The notes under the pieces were generated by a model. That model was not told the origin of the DNA. It saw only the letters and a list, made by a program, of their open reading frames with translations, and did not search any database. Shown piece by piece: positions 48,901 through 56,455 of a stretch of 64,000 nt of DNA; the first letter of the stretch is position 1; every line of letters starts with the position of its first letter. The DNA lies in contig WPIO01000011.1 in NCBI GenBank assembly GCA_009760855.2, positions 742,501-806,500 of the forward strand. Direction: 5' to 3'. The translations under genes and the position numbers were made by a program. The DNA is from Cristatella mucedo. Taxonomy: Eukaryota > Bryozoa > Phylactolaemata > Cristatellidae.

Positions 48901-50827
48901 GACCACACCCAGCTTTGGAAAGCTGCAGTCACTTGCTCTTACTAAAGATACGGTTATCGCTAAGGGAATGGCTGCAGTTCTTCAAAAAAACGGACTTGTC
49001 GAGGCTGTGCATGCAGAACATGCACAGCTTAGCCGTACCGATTGTTGCGGTTAAGTGTCGATTCGTAGTTGTTTCGAGTTGTTCGGCTGTGCTGTGCACT
49101 TCCTTCTCACAGAGTGATTTTGGTACACAGTTTTCCGGAAATATTCCAACTTAATGCTGCTGGCTAGCTACTGCCCTAGTTCAGCTTCTACAAATGAAGC
49201 TACTTGCATACCAAAAGTAAGGCTGAAGCCAGTATCCAGTCCAGGACTGTGGGTGGTTGATGTCAGTGGCTTGCAACTATAGCAGGTAGCTGTTGCAGCA
49301 GTCCGGCAGAAGGAAGGGGCAGCTGCTGCTAACCTAACTTCGGCCATTGCCTGGATGCAGTCGAAAAACCGTCGGTAATGGAGGTCTCCTTTAACTAGGC
49401 ATCTCTTAGAATAAGGGTAATTTGCTAATGAAAAGATCCTTCCCTAGAGCGATTTCCTCAAGAGTTTATAATCTTTTAAATACAAATTGCCGATTTCGAT
49501 GTCGTATGGCCTACCGTGATTTATCTTGGAATATTTTAGAGTTTACAGCAAATTCAAATGAAAATTTAAGTGGCCATTGTGGCTGAGTGAACTTTGGCGT
49601 TTTGTTCGGCGCCAGTCTGTTGCAGAAATTTAGTTCACGTAACTGTGTATGGTGTTGCCGTCCTGTCAACCCATAACCACACAAACCGCTGAATCCTACA
49701 GTGCCAAGATCCAGCATATAGGGCTCATGACTGATATCAATCTCCTTGCAGTCGTACTTAAAAGGATGTTACATCATGTGCTCATTTAATTTTACCCGAT
49801 TGCTGCTTGCCTCAAATTGACTCTATAAACTTAATAGTCGTGTAATCCAATTCCTGTACAATAACTAATGATCTGTACACAAAGAGCCTGTATAGTACAG
49901 AGTTGTATAATACAGGATAGGATATGTCCCCTGAAATCAAATATATATTTATAATACAAAAATTAAAGATATTTTATGTTCCTAAGCTATTGGACACGGT
50001 CGCGTGTGGGCTAATTATCGGAGCCGACGACCTGGACGGCCTTGATCGAGGTCAGCCGGGCAGGGACCGAGCCGGCTGTCCATGCTTATCCACGAAGTCT
50101 TCGATCTGCGGATTCGCTCTGTTGTACTCGCTGGTGTTGTTCATCGTGAGCCGGAAGAAGGATAATTGATGTCTTCGTGGACGTACATATCGACGACGGC
50201 GACCTGCTCCGCGAGGAGCCGGAAGTCCCAGTGCTACTGCAGTGCCAGTACCAGTCCCGTCTCAACTTGACTCGTAAGACTTTATGGTCTCTACTTATTG
50301 TATCGTAGCTCTCGTGTATGACTTGCTGCTGCAGAAGAAATCGTATTTTGTGTAACCTATGCCTTCTTTAATTTTTAAGTGTTACATTTGCTTGTAGAAT
50401 GAAAGAAAAGTTTAAAGTCAAACAATCAGGCAACTCTATTGGGGAGATGCTTCTCTTCCACGGCACGGGAGAGGATAAGATTAATGCCATCTGTCAGCAG
50501 GGATTCGACCCTCGGGTTGCCGGCATTAGCTCTGGCACTGTGTACGGCCGTGGCTCCTACTTCAGCTCATCAGCTGCCTACTCGGAGAGGTACTGTCGAG
50601 GATCCAACAAGATGATAGTGGCTCAGGTGCTTGTAGGCGAGTATACGAAAGGGAAATCAGAGTACACTAGGCCGCCTCCTAGGAATCCAGACGAGCCATT
50701 TGGTGAGCTATACGACTCGGTGGTCAACGATTGTGACTCGCCTGCAATATACGTGCTATTTGACGGCCGCCAGATCTACCCAAACTATATAATCCATTAC
50801 AGCAGCATGGCCGACCTTACGCCATGA
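25001..50827 (+). CDS. PARP12: Gene 2: PARP12/ZAP-like CCCH-WWE-PARP protein, ten exons, apparently complete
   Basis: Exons: 25001-25198, 27667-27882, 28034-28324, 29613-29869, 30101-30238, 35192-35363, 39260-39489, 45119-45206, 45467-45588, 50398-50827. Every junction is GT-AG and the phases join, giving 2142 nt (713 codons plus stop), close to the roughly 700 residues of vertebrate PARP12. Domains: winged-helix-like start (1-66), CCCH fingers at about 72-85, 87-104, 145-168, 170-188 and 306-324, WWE1 about 329-390, WWE2 about 406-490, PARP catalytic about 510-705. The triad I read is H592 (LFHGT), Y625 (GRGSYF) and I703 (NYIIHY), the H-Y-I pattern of mono-ADP-ribosyltransferases rather than the H-Y-E of chain-forming PARPs. 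Family role: RNA binding and protein mono-ADP-ribosylation in stress granules and antiviral response; here that is inferred. The introns hold many LINEs. The exon 3 donor is the least certain boundary. Confidence 0.9.
25199..26214 (+). other. Gene 2 intron 1, left part, with an old LINE piece near 25500-25760
   Basis: 25540-25720 resembles the LINE region after the RT domain (a RLRTVNELRF-like reading, also seen near 42170). Remaining sequence is anonymous. Confidence 0.4.
26215..26325 (+). mobile_element. Very short LINE 3' end (hairpin and tail)
   Basis: Only the last 110 nt remain: CACCATTCAATTG, the hairpin TAAAGCGCC ... GGCGCTTTA and an ATT tail. It shows severe 5' truncation. Confidence 0.75.
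26326..27666 (+). other. Gene 2 intron 1, right part
   Basis: Anonymous except for a short CGG run near 26897 and an antisense open frame (26700-26996) with a membrane-like stretch, discussed as a finding. No repeat family is recognised. Confidence 0.4.
27667..27882 (+). CDS. PARP12: Gene 2 exon 2: CCCH fingers 1 and 2
   Basis: The acceptor GTTGCAG and donor GTGAGC are both phase 0. The exon encodes C-x4-C-x3-C-x3-H followed directly by C-x7-C-x4-C-x3-H ([10 protein letters not shown]...CKFGH), the spacing of tandem PARP12/ZAP fingers, and then a helical [15 protein letters not shown] segment. The frame stays open 25 codons past the donor, but the next exon starts in phase 0, so splicing at 27882 is preferred. 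Confidence 0.85.
28034..28324 (+). CDS. PARP12: Gene 2 exon 3: CCCH fingers 3 and 4
   Basis: The acceptor TTTCAG precedes 28034. It encodes [14 protein letters not shown], a C-x8-C-x9-C-x3-H finger, then [17 protein letters not shown]...H, a C-x7-C-x5-C-x3-H finger. Two phase-0 donors are possible: GTACAC after 28273 and GTGGGT after 28324. The longer form gives 97 codons and the shorter removes 17. The preceding intron is only 151 nt. Confidence 0.85.
28641..28690. repeat. (AT)n/(TG)n microsatellite
   Basis: AT units (28641-28656) followed by TG units (28658-28690) in gene 2 intron 3. TG-rich degenerate DNA continues to about 29010 and contains irregular GTGCAGTG-type repeats. Confidence 0.9.
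29075..29578 (+). mobile_element. LINE 3' part in gene 2 intron 3
   Basis: It encodes [15 protein letters not shown] and the WNSLP-type end, then the 3' UTR, hairpin (29490-29535) and ATT tail. The tail stops about 35 nt before the exon 4 acceptor. Confidence 0.8.
29613..29869 (+). CDS. PARP12: Gene 2 exon 4: Ser-rich linker and first part of CCCH finger 5
   Basis: The acceptor CTACAG follows a young LINE tail by less than 50 nt. The exon encodes an Ala/Ser/Arg-rich low-complexity linker, a proline-rich stretch, then [17 protein letters not shown]. The donor GTTAGT splits the next codon after two bases. The finger is completed by exon 5, giving C-x7-C-x5-C-x3-H across the junction. Confidence 0.82.
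30101..30238 (+). CDS. PARP12: Gene 2 exon 5: end of CCCH finger 5 and start of WWE1
   Basis: The acceptor GCTTCAG and donor GTAAAG enclose 138 nt with one leading base and two trailing bases. It encodes [11 protein letters not shown], closing finger 5 and opening WWE1, then DDIGQWQNC and [12 protein letters not shown]12-type proteins have the same direct junction from the last finger to a YxWQ WWE start. Confidence 0.85.
30625..31236 (+). mobile_element. LINE 3' part, diverged
   Basis: It encodes a worn [19 protein letters not shown]-like region and the C-terminus, then the 3' UTR, hairpin (31168-31212) and ATT tail. It lies in gene 2 intron 5. Confidence 0.7.
31237..31799 (+). other. Gene 2 intron 5, anonymous
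   Basis: No element or exon recognised. Confidence 0.4.
31800..32835 (+). mobile_element. Young 5'-truncated LINE with an intact 251-codon partial ORF
   Basis: Open from about 31844 to 32599. It covers the end of the RT domain ([19 protein letters not shown]), [57 protein letters not shown] and APKAWNSLP, then a 3' UTR, the hairpin (32764-32772 pairing with 32797-32805) and ATT tail. It is nearly identical to 37095-38122, so both are recent. It starts next to an ATAATAA-rich stretch. Confidence 0.85.
32836..33215 (-). mobile_element. Old antisense LINE fragment
   Basis: 33065-33215 carries the minus-strand pattern of the [12 protein letters not shown] region (AATGCATGAAGTAACTTGGG, TACTCTTACCTAAG). 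The left part is weaker. Confidence 0.5.
33216..34609 (+). other. Gene 2 intron 5, paralogous to the start of the window
   Basis: Aligns with 40-2300 of the left copy as listed for the duplication. No exon seen. Confidence 0.5.
34610..34735 (-). mobile_element. tRNA-derived SINE head, family B, with near-consensus A and B boxes
   Basis: On the minus strand TGGCTAACTAGG (34709-34720) fits the A-box consensus and GGTTCGAATCC (34659-34669) is a perfect B box. GTAAGGCGGTTGC lies between them. The family tail is not seen to the left, so the copy is truncated. Confidence 0.7.
35192..35363 (+). CDS. PARP12: Gene 2 exon 6: end of WWE1 and start of WWE2
   Basis: The acceptor TATTTTAG and donor GTTGTG enclose 172 nt; the first base completes Arg from exon 5. 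It encodes VNFSSMTI...RLRRLE and [19 protein letters not shown]. The preceding 5-kb intron carries LINE copies at 30625-33215 and a SINE at 34610-34735. Confidence 0.88.
35364..35970 (+). other. Gene 2 intron 6, left part, with an (AT)n run
   Basis: Aligns with 5709-6330. It contains an (AT)n microsatellite at 35902-35931. Confidence 0.5.
35971..36630 (+). mobile_element. Old LINE, left part, split by a young LINE
   Basis: Worn RT (CCTAAGGATCTGTG, CACAGTGTATTCTCT), then an [10 protein letters not shown] segment and a LHWLPTKQ-like end. The same old element resumes after the young insertion at 38123. Confidence 0.55.
36630..38122 (+). mobile_element. Young LINE covering most of the RT domain, disrupted ORF
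   Basis: 5'-truncated L2/CR1-like element. The RT reads [46 protein letters not shown] and F-YADDTQLY (YADD at 37023-37034), then the C-terminal region. A TGA at 37437-37439 replaces the Cys codon present in the copy at 31804, and a 2-nt loss near 37853 shifts the last codons. The 3' end has the hairpin (38050-38092) and ATT tail. It lies in sense in gene 2 intron 6. Confidence 0.88.
38123..38710 (+). mobile_element. Old LINE 3' end with a nested short LINE 3' end (38212-38388)
   Basis: 38123-38210 continues the old element from 36630. 38212-38388 is a separate, younger insertion made only of 3' UTR, hairpin (38305-38352) and ATT tail. The old element resumes at 38390 with worn APKALNL-like and 3' UTR sequence. 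Confidence 0.65.
38711..39259 (+). other. Gene 2 intron 6, right part
   Basis: 38840-38890 aligns with the old LINE scrap at 6940-6990. The rest is anonymous. Confidence 0.45.
39260..39489 (+). CDS. PARP12: Gene 2 exon 7: WWE2 core
   Basis: The acceptor CTTTCAG and donor GTAAGA enclose 230 nt in the same phases as the gene 1 copy. It encodes [30 protein letters not shown] and QRPIFRRP. An antisense LINE begins about 235 nt downstream. Confidence 0.88.
39725..41710 (-). mobile_element. Antisense LINE, long copy with most of the RT domain
   Basis: On the minus strand it runs from a pre-RT segment ([15 protein letters not shown], 41700) through [49 protein letters not shown] and FNAEDTELY (an open frame at 40660-41307) to the worn C-terminus and a 3' end hairpin at 39745-39785. 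The catalytic YADD reads NAED here, so RT activity is not expected. It is more diverged than the sense copies. Confidence 0.8.
41915..42480 (+). mobile_element. LINE fragment from a different lineage
   Basis: It encodes [38 protein letters not shown] and later worn LINE C-terminal motifs. The sequence differs clearly from the abundant group. A 20-nt unit (GTCGGCGACAGAAGCTTTAG) is directly repeated near 42237-42275. Confidence 0.6.
42800..42925. repeat. (GT)n compound microsatellite
   Basis: Long GT/GTGC tract in gene 2 intron 7. Reading frames across it give poly-Val/Cys or poly-His/Thr and are artefacts. Confidence 0.95.
42926..44829 (+). other. Gene 2 intron 7, anonymous, with a TATATTTA tract
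   Basis: A degenerate (TATTTA)n tract at 43363-43452. 43760-43860 aligns with gene 1 intron 7. No exon. Confidence 0.45.
44830..45005 (+). mobile_element. Old LINE fragment just before exon 8
   Basis: It encodes [27 protein letters not shown] and [10 protein letters not shown], a worn version of the LINE C-terminal region. Confidence 0.55.
45119..45206 (+). CDS. PARP12: Gene 2 exon 8: linker and start of PARP catalytic domain
   Basis: 88 nt between CTTTTAG and GTGTGT. The first G completes Arg from exon 7 and the exon ends in phase 0. It encodes the basic QRRRPGT, then FSLPVEW and DERYQLDT. It is recognised through phase and through alignment to 11489-11579. Confidence 0.8.
45467..45588 (+). 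CDS. PARP12: Gene 2 exon 9: N-terminal part of PARP catalytic domain
   Basis: 122 nt between GGCCAG and GTACTGG, encoding [11 protein letters not shown] and [15 protein letters not shown]. The intron boundaries and phases match gene 1 exon 9. The following 4.8-kb intron contains the Ty3/gypsy remnant and aligns piecewise with gene 1 intron 9. Confidence 0.88.
46090..46900 (-). mobile_element. Ty3/gypsy-type pol remnant
   Basis: On the minus strand 46460-46650 reads as RNase H ([40 protein letters not shown]-like). 46660-46890 is RT-side sequence upstream of it. 46110-46330 is integrase core ([31 protein letters not shown]). The part between RNase H and integrase is shortened, and stops occur throughout. 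No LTRs were recognised. It sits antisense in gene 2 intron 9. Confidence 0.7.
47035..47120 (-). mobile_element. SINE fragment, family A
   Basis: Reverse-strand GGTAAGGTGCTCGCC, GACCAAGGTCGTGAGCTTGAG, CATATGCAAAGCGCC pattern, as in the family A copies, with a worn tail. Confidence 0.55.
47121..49989 (+). other. Gene 2 intron 9, paralogous to gene 1 intron 9
   Basis: It aligns in order with 14000-18150. 48010-48215 is an old antisense LINE shared with 15970-16235. No exon is supported. Confidence 0.5.
49990..50280. other. GC-rich block of unknown origin in gene 2 intron 9
   Basis: Composition differs from the flanking AT-rich intron, and the block has no visible counterpart in gene 1. No element is recognised. 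Confidence 0.35.
50398..50827 (+). CDS. PARP12: Gene 2 exon 10: PARP catalytic core and stop
   Basis: The acceptor CTTGTAG precedes 50398. It encodes [42 protein letters not shown] and YPNYIIHY, then a short SSMADLTP tail and TGA. The H-Y-I triad positions are conserved. The tail is six residues longer than in gene 1. Confidence 0.92.
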
Positions 50828-52819
50828 AAACTGTTCGCACAGGTTGGATATCATGTATTCTACTCCAGCTTGCTGAACATTGCTTTGTCTCTTTTACTCC
50901 TGCTGCCGCCCTTACTGATGTTTAGTAAATGGCTTTATCTGGCATGATGTACTTTTGGCAACCATATCTCACTTGCTAGCTGTACTACGAATGAGACCAC
51001 CAGATACCCTTAGTCGACAGCATTAAACAAAGCGGCTAAAAACAACTGCTCCTTCACAGTCTTTGCTCAGTCAGAATTAGTTGTATTTTCGTACCTGCAT
51101 GCGAGTGTGTGCGTAGGTGTATGCAATAAACTGCCAAGAAAGAAATCTGGTTGTCTCTTGCCGTGTCGTAATTATGTTCCAGCTGTAGAATTCTTTAATG
51201 GGCTTCTCTCGAGGGTAGCCTTGTGGCAGCAACCGAGTATTATGCAAACGATGGCAGTGCATCCGAGTTGCAAGATGGATTTAATGTGCACATAGTGTAT
51301 CCACTTCCCCAAAGGGATGCCGAAGGCCTGAACACGAAGAGTCAGTATCAAGAGTTTAGCCCGATATATCTGATACGCTCAGGCTAAAGTGTATGCCGTA
51401 CCAGTTTGGACAGACATTCCAGCACGTTGATTCGTAAAACATGATACTCTGAAACCAGAATACTATTCTCTCATTAAAAGTTTATTTGGGGTCATCGGCT
51501 CTCAGTTACTTGTTTTATTCTATGGATGCAGTAGGCTGAGATTGCAAGGAGATTAAAATCACGAGAGCGTAGTCATGATAATGGCCTCGATCTGGGTATA
51601 GTCATGCAACTAGCGCAGCAAGACAGTCGTATCGCTTTGTTGCGATTGGAAAAAAGGAGAAAAGGGTGGTCACACTAAAACTGATGAACTTGACATGCAA
51701 TTATTTGTTCGAGTGAGAACACCGGCATCGCCAATGCAGTGCTTTACCAACGACCTGAATGGAATTTCCTCCACGATGGTTTCCGAATCAAACTCATTGC
51801 AGGAACTTTAGGGTGAGGTTGTGAGGATTTACGCTGGCAATCCTTCACAAAACTTTGCCTGGCAGCTCTTGTGTAGTTTCCAACTGAGTTCAAGTCTGAC
51901 CGGCGCTGAAGTGTCTGATGAAATTCAAAATCCTGCCAAGCAGCAAACTTGGAGTCTGGTATGGCTAAAATATGCTAACAGCTGTCTGGTAGCTTTTTCC
52001 ATGGCACGCGGGGAAAGTATGTGCTTACAGACACTAAATGCTTGCTGCACACGCCCGGCCCCAACGTCTGATCGGCATGTGCTTCTGCTCCGTCGGTAAC
52101 GTGACCGAGTCCAGTGACCGAGCCACCTGCCATGAGAGCATCGCGTGCTCCTCTGGCCCCTTGCAGCTCTTGCCCTGGTGGTAGGGTACTCTGCTGCTTC
52201 ACGATGCGGGTCGTGGTTTTGAGTCCTGCCTTGGTCCTCACAGCAAGCAGCGGCGATCGCCCTAAAAGCACTTCTGCAGCTCTGGGTATTTAGGTGTTAA
52301 TACGTACGTACGCCGGTAAATGAGGCAAATGTCGTTTAACCGTTCAAAACCATTCGCGCATGCGTCTGCTTCGGCTAAGGTTCTTGAATCGGGTCTCTCC
52401 TGCCGGAAGAGCAGGCGAAGTAAGAGGAGCAAAGGGCGAATCTTGAATGCATACCACCCTGTTGTCAGTTCCCTCTAGGTCTCGTTCGAGTGATGTAGTA
52501 AATGACTCGTAACTTGATTGACATCACCCCCCTCTGCAGTTGCTGGAGCTACTTTCAAAGTGCATGTACGATGTGCTGCGCCGTTCAACTCTATAATTTC
52601 GGAGGTAAAGGAAAACATATGTAAGTCGCGTAAACGGAAGTCGTGTCAACTGAAGTCGCAAAGGGAGCTCTTGGGTATCTATGTATAGGAATGTCTAACG
52701 ATACAGTACTTACAAGATCACTGAATCACTGCAAGCAAGAATAGCTCACGGAGCTTCATAGAACTATTGACTTCAGTGAGCAGGAATAGCTTCACATGAG
52801 TTAATGATATAAGAATAAT
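50828..52819 (+). other. 3' UTR and downstream flank of gene 2
   Basis: Paralogous with gene 1 flank to about 51800. Beyond that, anonymous sequence with no third PARP-like exon. Confidence 0.5.
51022..51027 (+). terminator. Gene 2 candidate poly(A) signal ATTAAA
   Basis: ATTAAA sits at the position that aligns with AATAAA of gene 1 (20107), about 195 nt after the stop. An AATAAA follows at 51125-51130 and may be the stronger signal. Confidence 0.45.
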
Positions 52820-53891
52820 TCGTTTGAAATAGCGCCCTCAGAGAACTCAATCTCTTTCTAGGCACTTTAAATAGGCTGCAAAGGAAGAACGATTGAATGG
52901 ATAGTGGTAGCATGCTGAATAAACGATAGGAATAACATGATTAGGGGTTACATTCGGACTGTCAGCACTCATAAGCACATAATGGACGGATTACGGGGAC
53001 CCACAACATGCTGTGATAAATAAACGCCTCTTTAGTTTCTTTTAAAATATTGAAAAGTCAGGAGATCTCCCGACGCAAGTCGGATGTGAATTCCAGGCTT
53101 TGGGAGAACACAAACTAAAGGCAGGGTCTCCAAAGGATTTGAGGTTTGTACGAGTTAAAGGTAAGCAACTTGATTCCGAAAAGAGGGTCGTACGATGCTT
53201 AGCTGGATGGGGTGAAGATCTTATTGGTAGGCTGGAGCAAAAGAACGAAGAGACCAAAAGTGACTGAGAAAACCTGCGTCGCTTGACTGGAGACTAGTGC
53301 AGGTCAGCGAAAAGTGGTGAGATTTGGAAGCTGCGACACTCGTGACAGACAAGCCTAGCTACAGAGGTTTTCACAAGTTGTAAGCACGTGAGGGTGCAGA
53401 CCGGTTGACCAATAAGCAGTGACCTCATAAAGTCGAGACGGTATGTCACAAATGCATCGACCCCTTTAGATGTATCCTTGTCTAAAGAAGACCGAATTTC
53501 AGCACTGTTATGTAGCTGTAAGGAGTCAGACTTGGCTGTGGAGCTGATGTGGTCGTCTAATGAAAGGTCACTTTCAATCACGACAGCTAGATTTTGTGCA
53601 GATTCAACAGAAGATATATTGTCAGAGTCCAATTTTAGAGTTAACCTTTTCAATTTCTGAATCATAGTTAGTTTGTCAACAACTATTAGGTTGGTTTTAT
53701 CATCACTCAATTTAATAAAGTTTGCTGCTATCCATGTGAGGATATCGTCAATACATCCTGCAAAGGAGCTGAGAAACCTTGACGATCTTGAGGGCTGGAA
53801 GGAATCAAAGCAAGGGTAGAAGTTAGTGTCATCTGCAAAAATGTGAACGACTAGATTGTGCCTGGCAATCACATCGGCAAGAGAGAAAGTA
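52820..53891 (-). mobile_element. Antisense LINE, 3' half (continues at 55265)
   Basis: On the minus strand [62 protein letters not shown], then the C-terminus and hairpin (52830-52872). It is split from its upstream half by the solo LTR. Confidence 0.8.
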
Positions 53892-55264
53892 TGTAGCGCC
53901 TTGCTGGCCTTGGCTTAATTTTAGCCCGAACAGGAGCTCTTCGGCGGTAGTCAAGGACTCATCTGTCCTGGAGCAGTGAGCCAGAGAGGAGCGCCAGTGC
54001 GGTTAGAGAGCAAGAGCTTAAGAGAGAGCCATGAAGCCCTGAGACCAGCGGTGGCGATTCGGCCTTTAGAATTGGTCTGATATCCGCGGGAGCTGCTGAT
54101 TGACGTTGTCTGGCCTGTCAACCTCGGCCATAACTCTGTCCAAAAAGAATCGACTGGAACCTATTCGGCATTCAAGCTGGACAGGGGTGCCCTTCCAGTG
54201 ACCTAGCGACGGTATTATTCCTTACCGTAATGGGCCACTGAGTCGGGCTCAATACCACTAAGCTCTTGCCCCATTGTCTCAGCTATGTATTTAAGAGTCG
54301 AGCGATGGTCGCTCTTGGTCTCTTTTATCCAGCTTCTCTCTTCGGCTTCGCTTCGACGCCGTCGGACTCGTTTTTCTGAAAGCGAGGAAGGAGGTCGGGC
54401 TGTTCGCCGGCAATTGACGGGACAGGACGAGACAGTGCTAGGAGGATTCGGCGGACTCCACCGAATGCGGTTGGCACCGCACCCGAGCAAGCATTTTGTG
54501 TTTCTTTTGTGTTATGTGCGGCGCTCGCACGTGGTTTCGGCATAGGCGTTTGCCGGTGCACGCTAAACGTAGTTGTTATGGTGTGAGATATTCCGTTGGT
54601 TCGGGCTCCTTTGTCCATTTGGGCCGTTCCCGCTAAAGACGCAGCGAGCCTAAGTGTGGAGACGTGTAGTTCGATCCGCGAAGCAGAGAGCCTGCCGATG
54701 CCCAACACCTACAGTTTGTTATGACGGCACGGAGGCCAATGGCGCACGGCTCCTTGCGGCCCCCTCTCCCACTCGACTTCCCGCCACCACTCATCCTCTG
54801 AGTTGGTGGGAGCACAATGCCGGCCTGTCCCTAGGCCACAGCCGTCAGACCACAGTGGGGCAACGGCCTGTCCCTAGGCCACAGCCACCAGCTGTTAGAC
54901 CCTGGGGTGGCTTAGGGTACTACCGGTCTGCCTGCACTGGCAGTGTGCCGGCGAGCCCAGCGATACGAACCATGCAGAGAACCACAAACCACAGAGACTG
55001 TTGCCTCCGCAAGAATGCTTGAGGTGGCGTCTATGGGGTACTCCTGCCGCAAGGTGGGAGCGGAGTCCTAGTTCTCTGGTCAGGGTTTAGGCTCCGGTTC
55101 GGGCTCCGTCTACTTGGGTCGTTCCCCACTAGAGACCACAAACGCTCGTTTCGTGGCGGCCAGCTTATTGAGCGTAGGCGCGAACCGAACGGCATTAGGC
55201 GCTAGGTTACGCCCGCTAGGTAAGCGACAGGTTAAGCCTACTCCGCCGAGCATTTGGCGTTACA
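53892..55264. mobile_element. Solo LTR (TGTAGCGCC ... GGCGTTACA) with 4-bp target duplication
   Basis: The element begins TGTAGCGCC and ends GGCGTTACA, an inverted TG...CA terminus. AGTA flanks it on both sides (53888-53891 and 55265-55268), and the LINE reading frame resumes across it. The uninterrupted LINE at 36960-36990 has a single AGTA at this place. A TATTTAA box lies near 54290. Two internal direct repeats share CGGCCTGTCCCTAGGCCACA. No internal pol region remains, as expected after LTR-LTR recombination. Ty3/gypsy or BEL origin is not decided. Confidence 0.8.
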
Positions 55265-56455
55265 AGTATAAACCATGAAAAGAATGGGACCACGCGCAGA
55301 GTCCTGTGGTATCCCATATTTCAGTAGTTTCTCGTCTGATCTTTGTCTATTCACATCAATACTCGTGCCCGACTGAGCTAGGAGTACCATCGAAGCCCAG
55401 GCGATACGAGAGGTGCTCAAGAAGGACTTGGTGGTCGATAGTATCAAGCGCTGCAGAAAGATCGAGTTAAACAAGCAGAGATACTCTACCCTAATCTGCA
55501 TTATTAAGTATGACCTAATACACCCGAAGCAATGCTGACTCTGCGGAGGGATGAGCTCTAAATCCAGACTGGAACTTATCAGCTATGTTGGATGTTTCAA
55601 TATACAAGACCAGCTCGTCTGCCATAACTCGTTCCGATGTCTTTGATAAAAATTGTAGAACGGAGACTGGACAGAAGTTGCTCAAGGTCTCTTGATCTAG
55701 TGTCACTTTTTGAGTAGTGGCATTACTACAGTCTTTTCGAAAGGTGCAGGGACATGGCACGAGGCTAGTGACATATTTATGAAGTTAGTTATGCATGGCA
55801 GGAGCATATCAATGCATCGTAGAAGCAGGACCGTGGGAATAGGGTCCCGAGGACTAGTTGTCTTCTTCGATGGGGATTTGAACTTCTGGACGATGTCACT
55901 AGTGACCTTCAATGTACACATTGAGGCGTCTCACGGAATTGAGGGTCAAGATTCCAGGGATGATGCTGCCATCTTACGGATAGACTCCCTGATCTTAATA
56001 ATAATAATAATGATACCGATAATGCATTTGATATAGCGCCCTCAGCGAATTCAATCTCTTTCTAGGCACTTTAAGATTGCTACAAAGGAAGCACTGATCA
56101 AATGGCTAGTGGTAGCATGCTCAATAAACAACAAGAATAATAATATAGTTAAAGGTGACCTACACAGAGTCAGCATGCAAGTACAGCTTATCTTGCTGAA
56201 AAAGAAGCTGGAGAAGTGATCAGCTACGTCATCACACGATTAAGGGGTAAGGAGCTACCCTGGAAGCGATTAAGGAGACGGTTGATTGTTGACATTAGCA
56301 TTTTTGGATTGTGCATCTGTGATTCCACTATGTTTTTGTAGAAGCTAGAATCGGCCTTTATCAGGATCAATTGGTACGATATGCAGTAATCCTCGTATGC
56401 TTGTTGATCGTAATCATTATCCAAATAAAACCTACATGTTAAGTCTGCTGCCATT
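55265..56455 (-). mobile_element. Antisense LINE, 5' half, with a nested LINE 3' end
   Basis: On the minus strand a pre-RT segment (SSFYKNIVESQMHNPKMLMS), [49 protein letters not shown] and YGIPQDSARGPILFMVYT, broken by shifts. 55990-56190 is a separate LINE 3' end (AAT tail, hairpin 56032-56072, 3' UTR) inserted within it. Confidence 0.75.

Larger units (their letters stand above)
33216..51800 (+). repeat. Segmental tandem duplication, right copy (partner 1-20872)
   Basis: Non-coding segments align in order with the left copy: 33240-33300 with 60-140, 33890-34180 with 1050-1340, 34370-34480 with 2160-2270, 34930-35010 with 5280-5360, 35430-35510 with 5760-5840, 38840-38890 with 6940-6990, 43760-43860 with 10640-10740, 47165-47250 with 14020-14105, 48010-48310 with 16030-16580, 48440-48545 with 16745-16850, 49610-49780 with 18000-18150 and 51430-51790 with 20510-20870. 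The changing offset reflects copy-specific insertions. The left boundary of the unit lies outside the window on the left-copy side. Confidence 0.85.
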
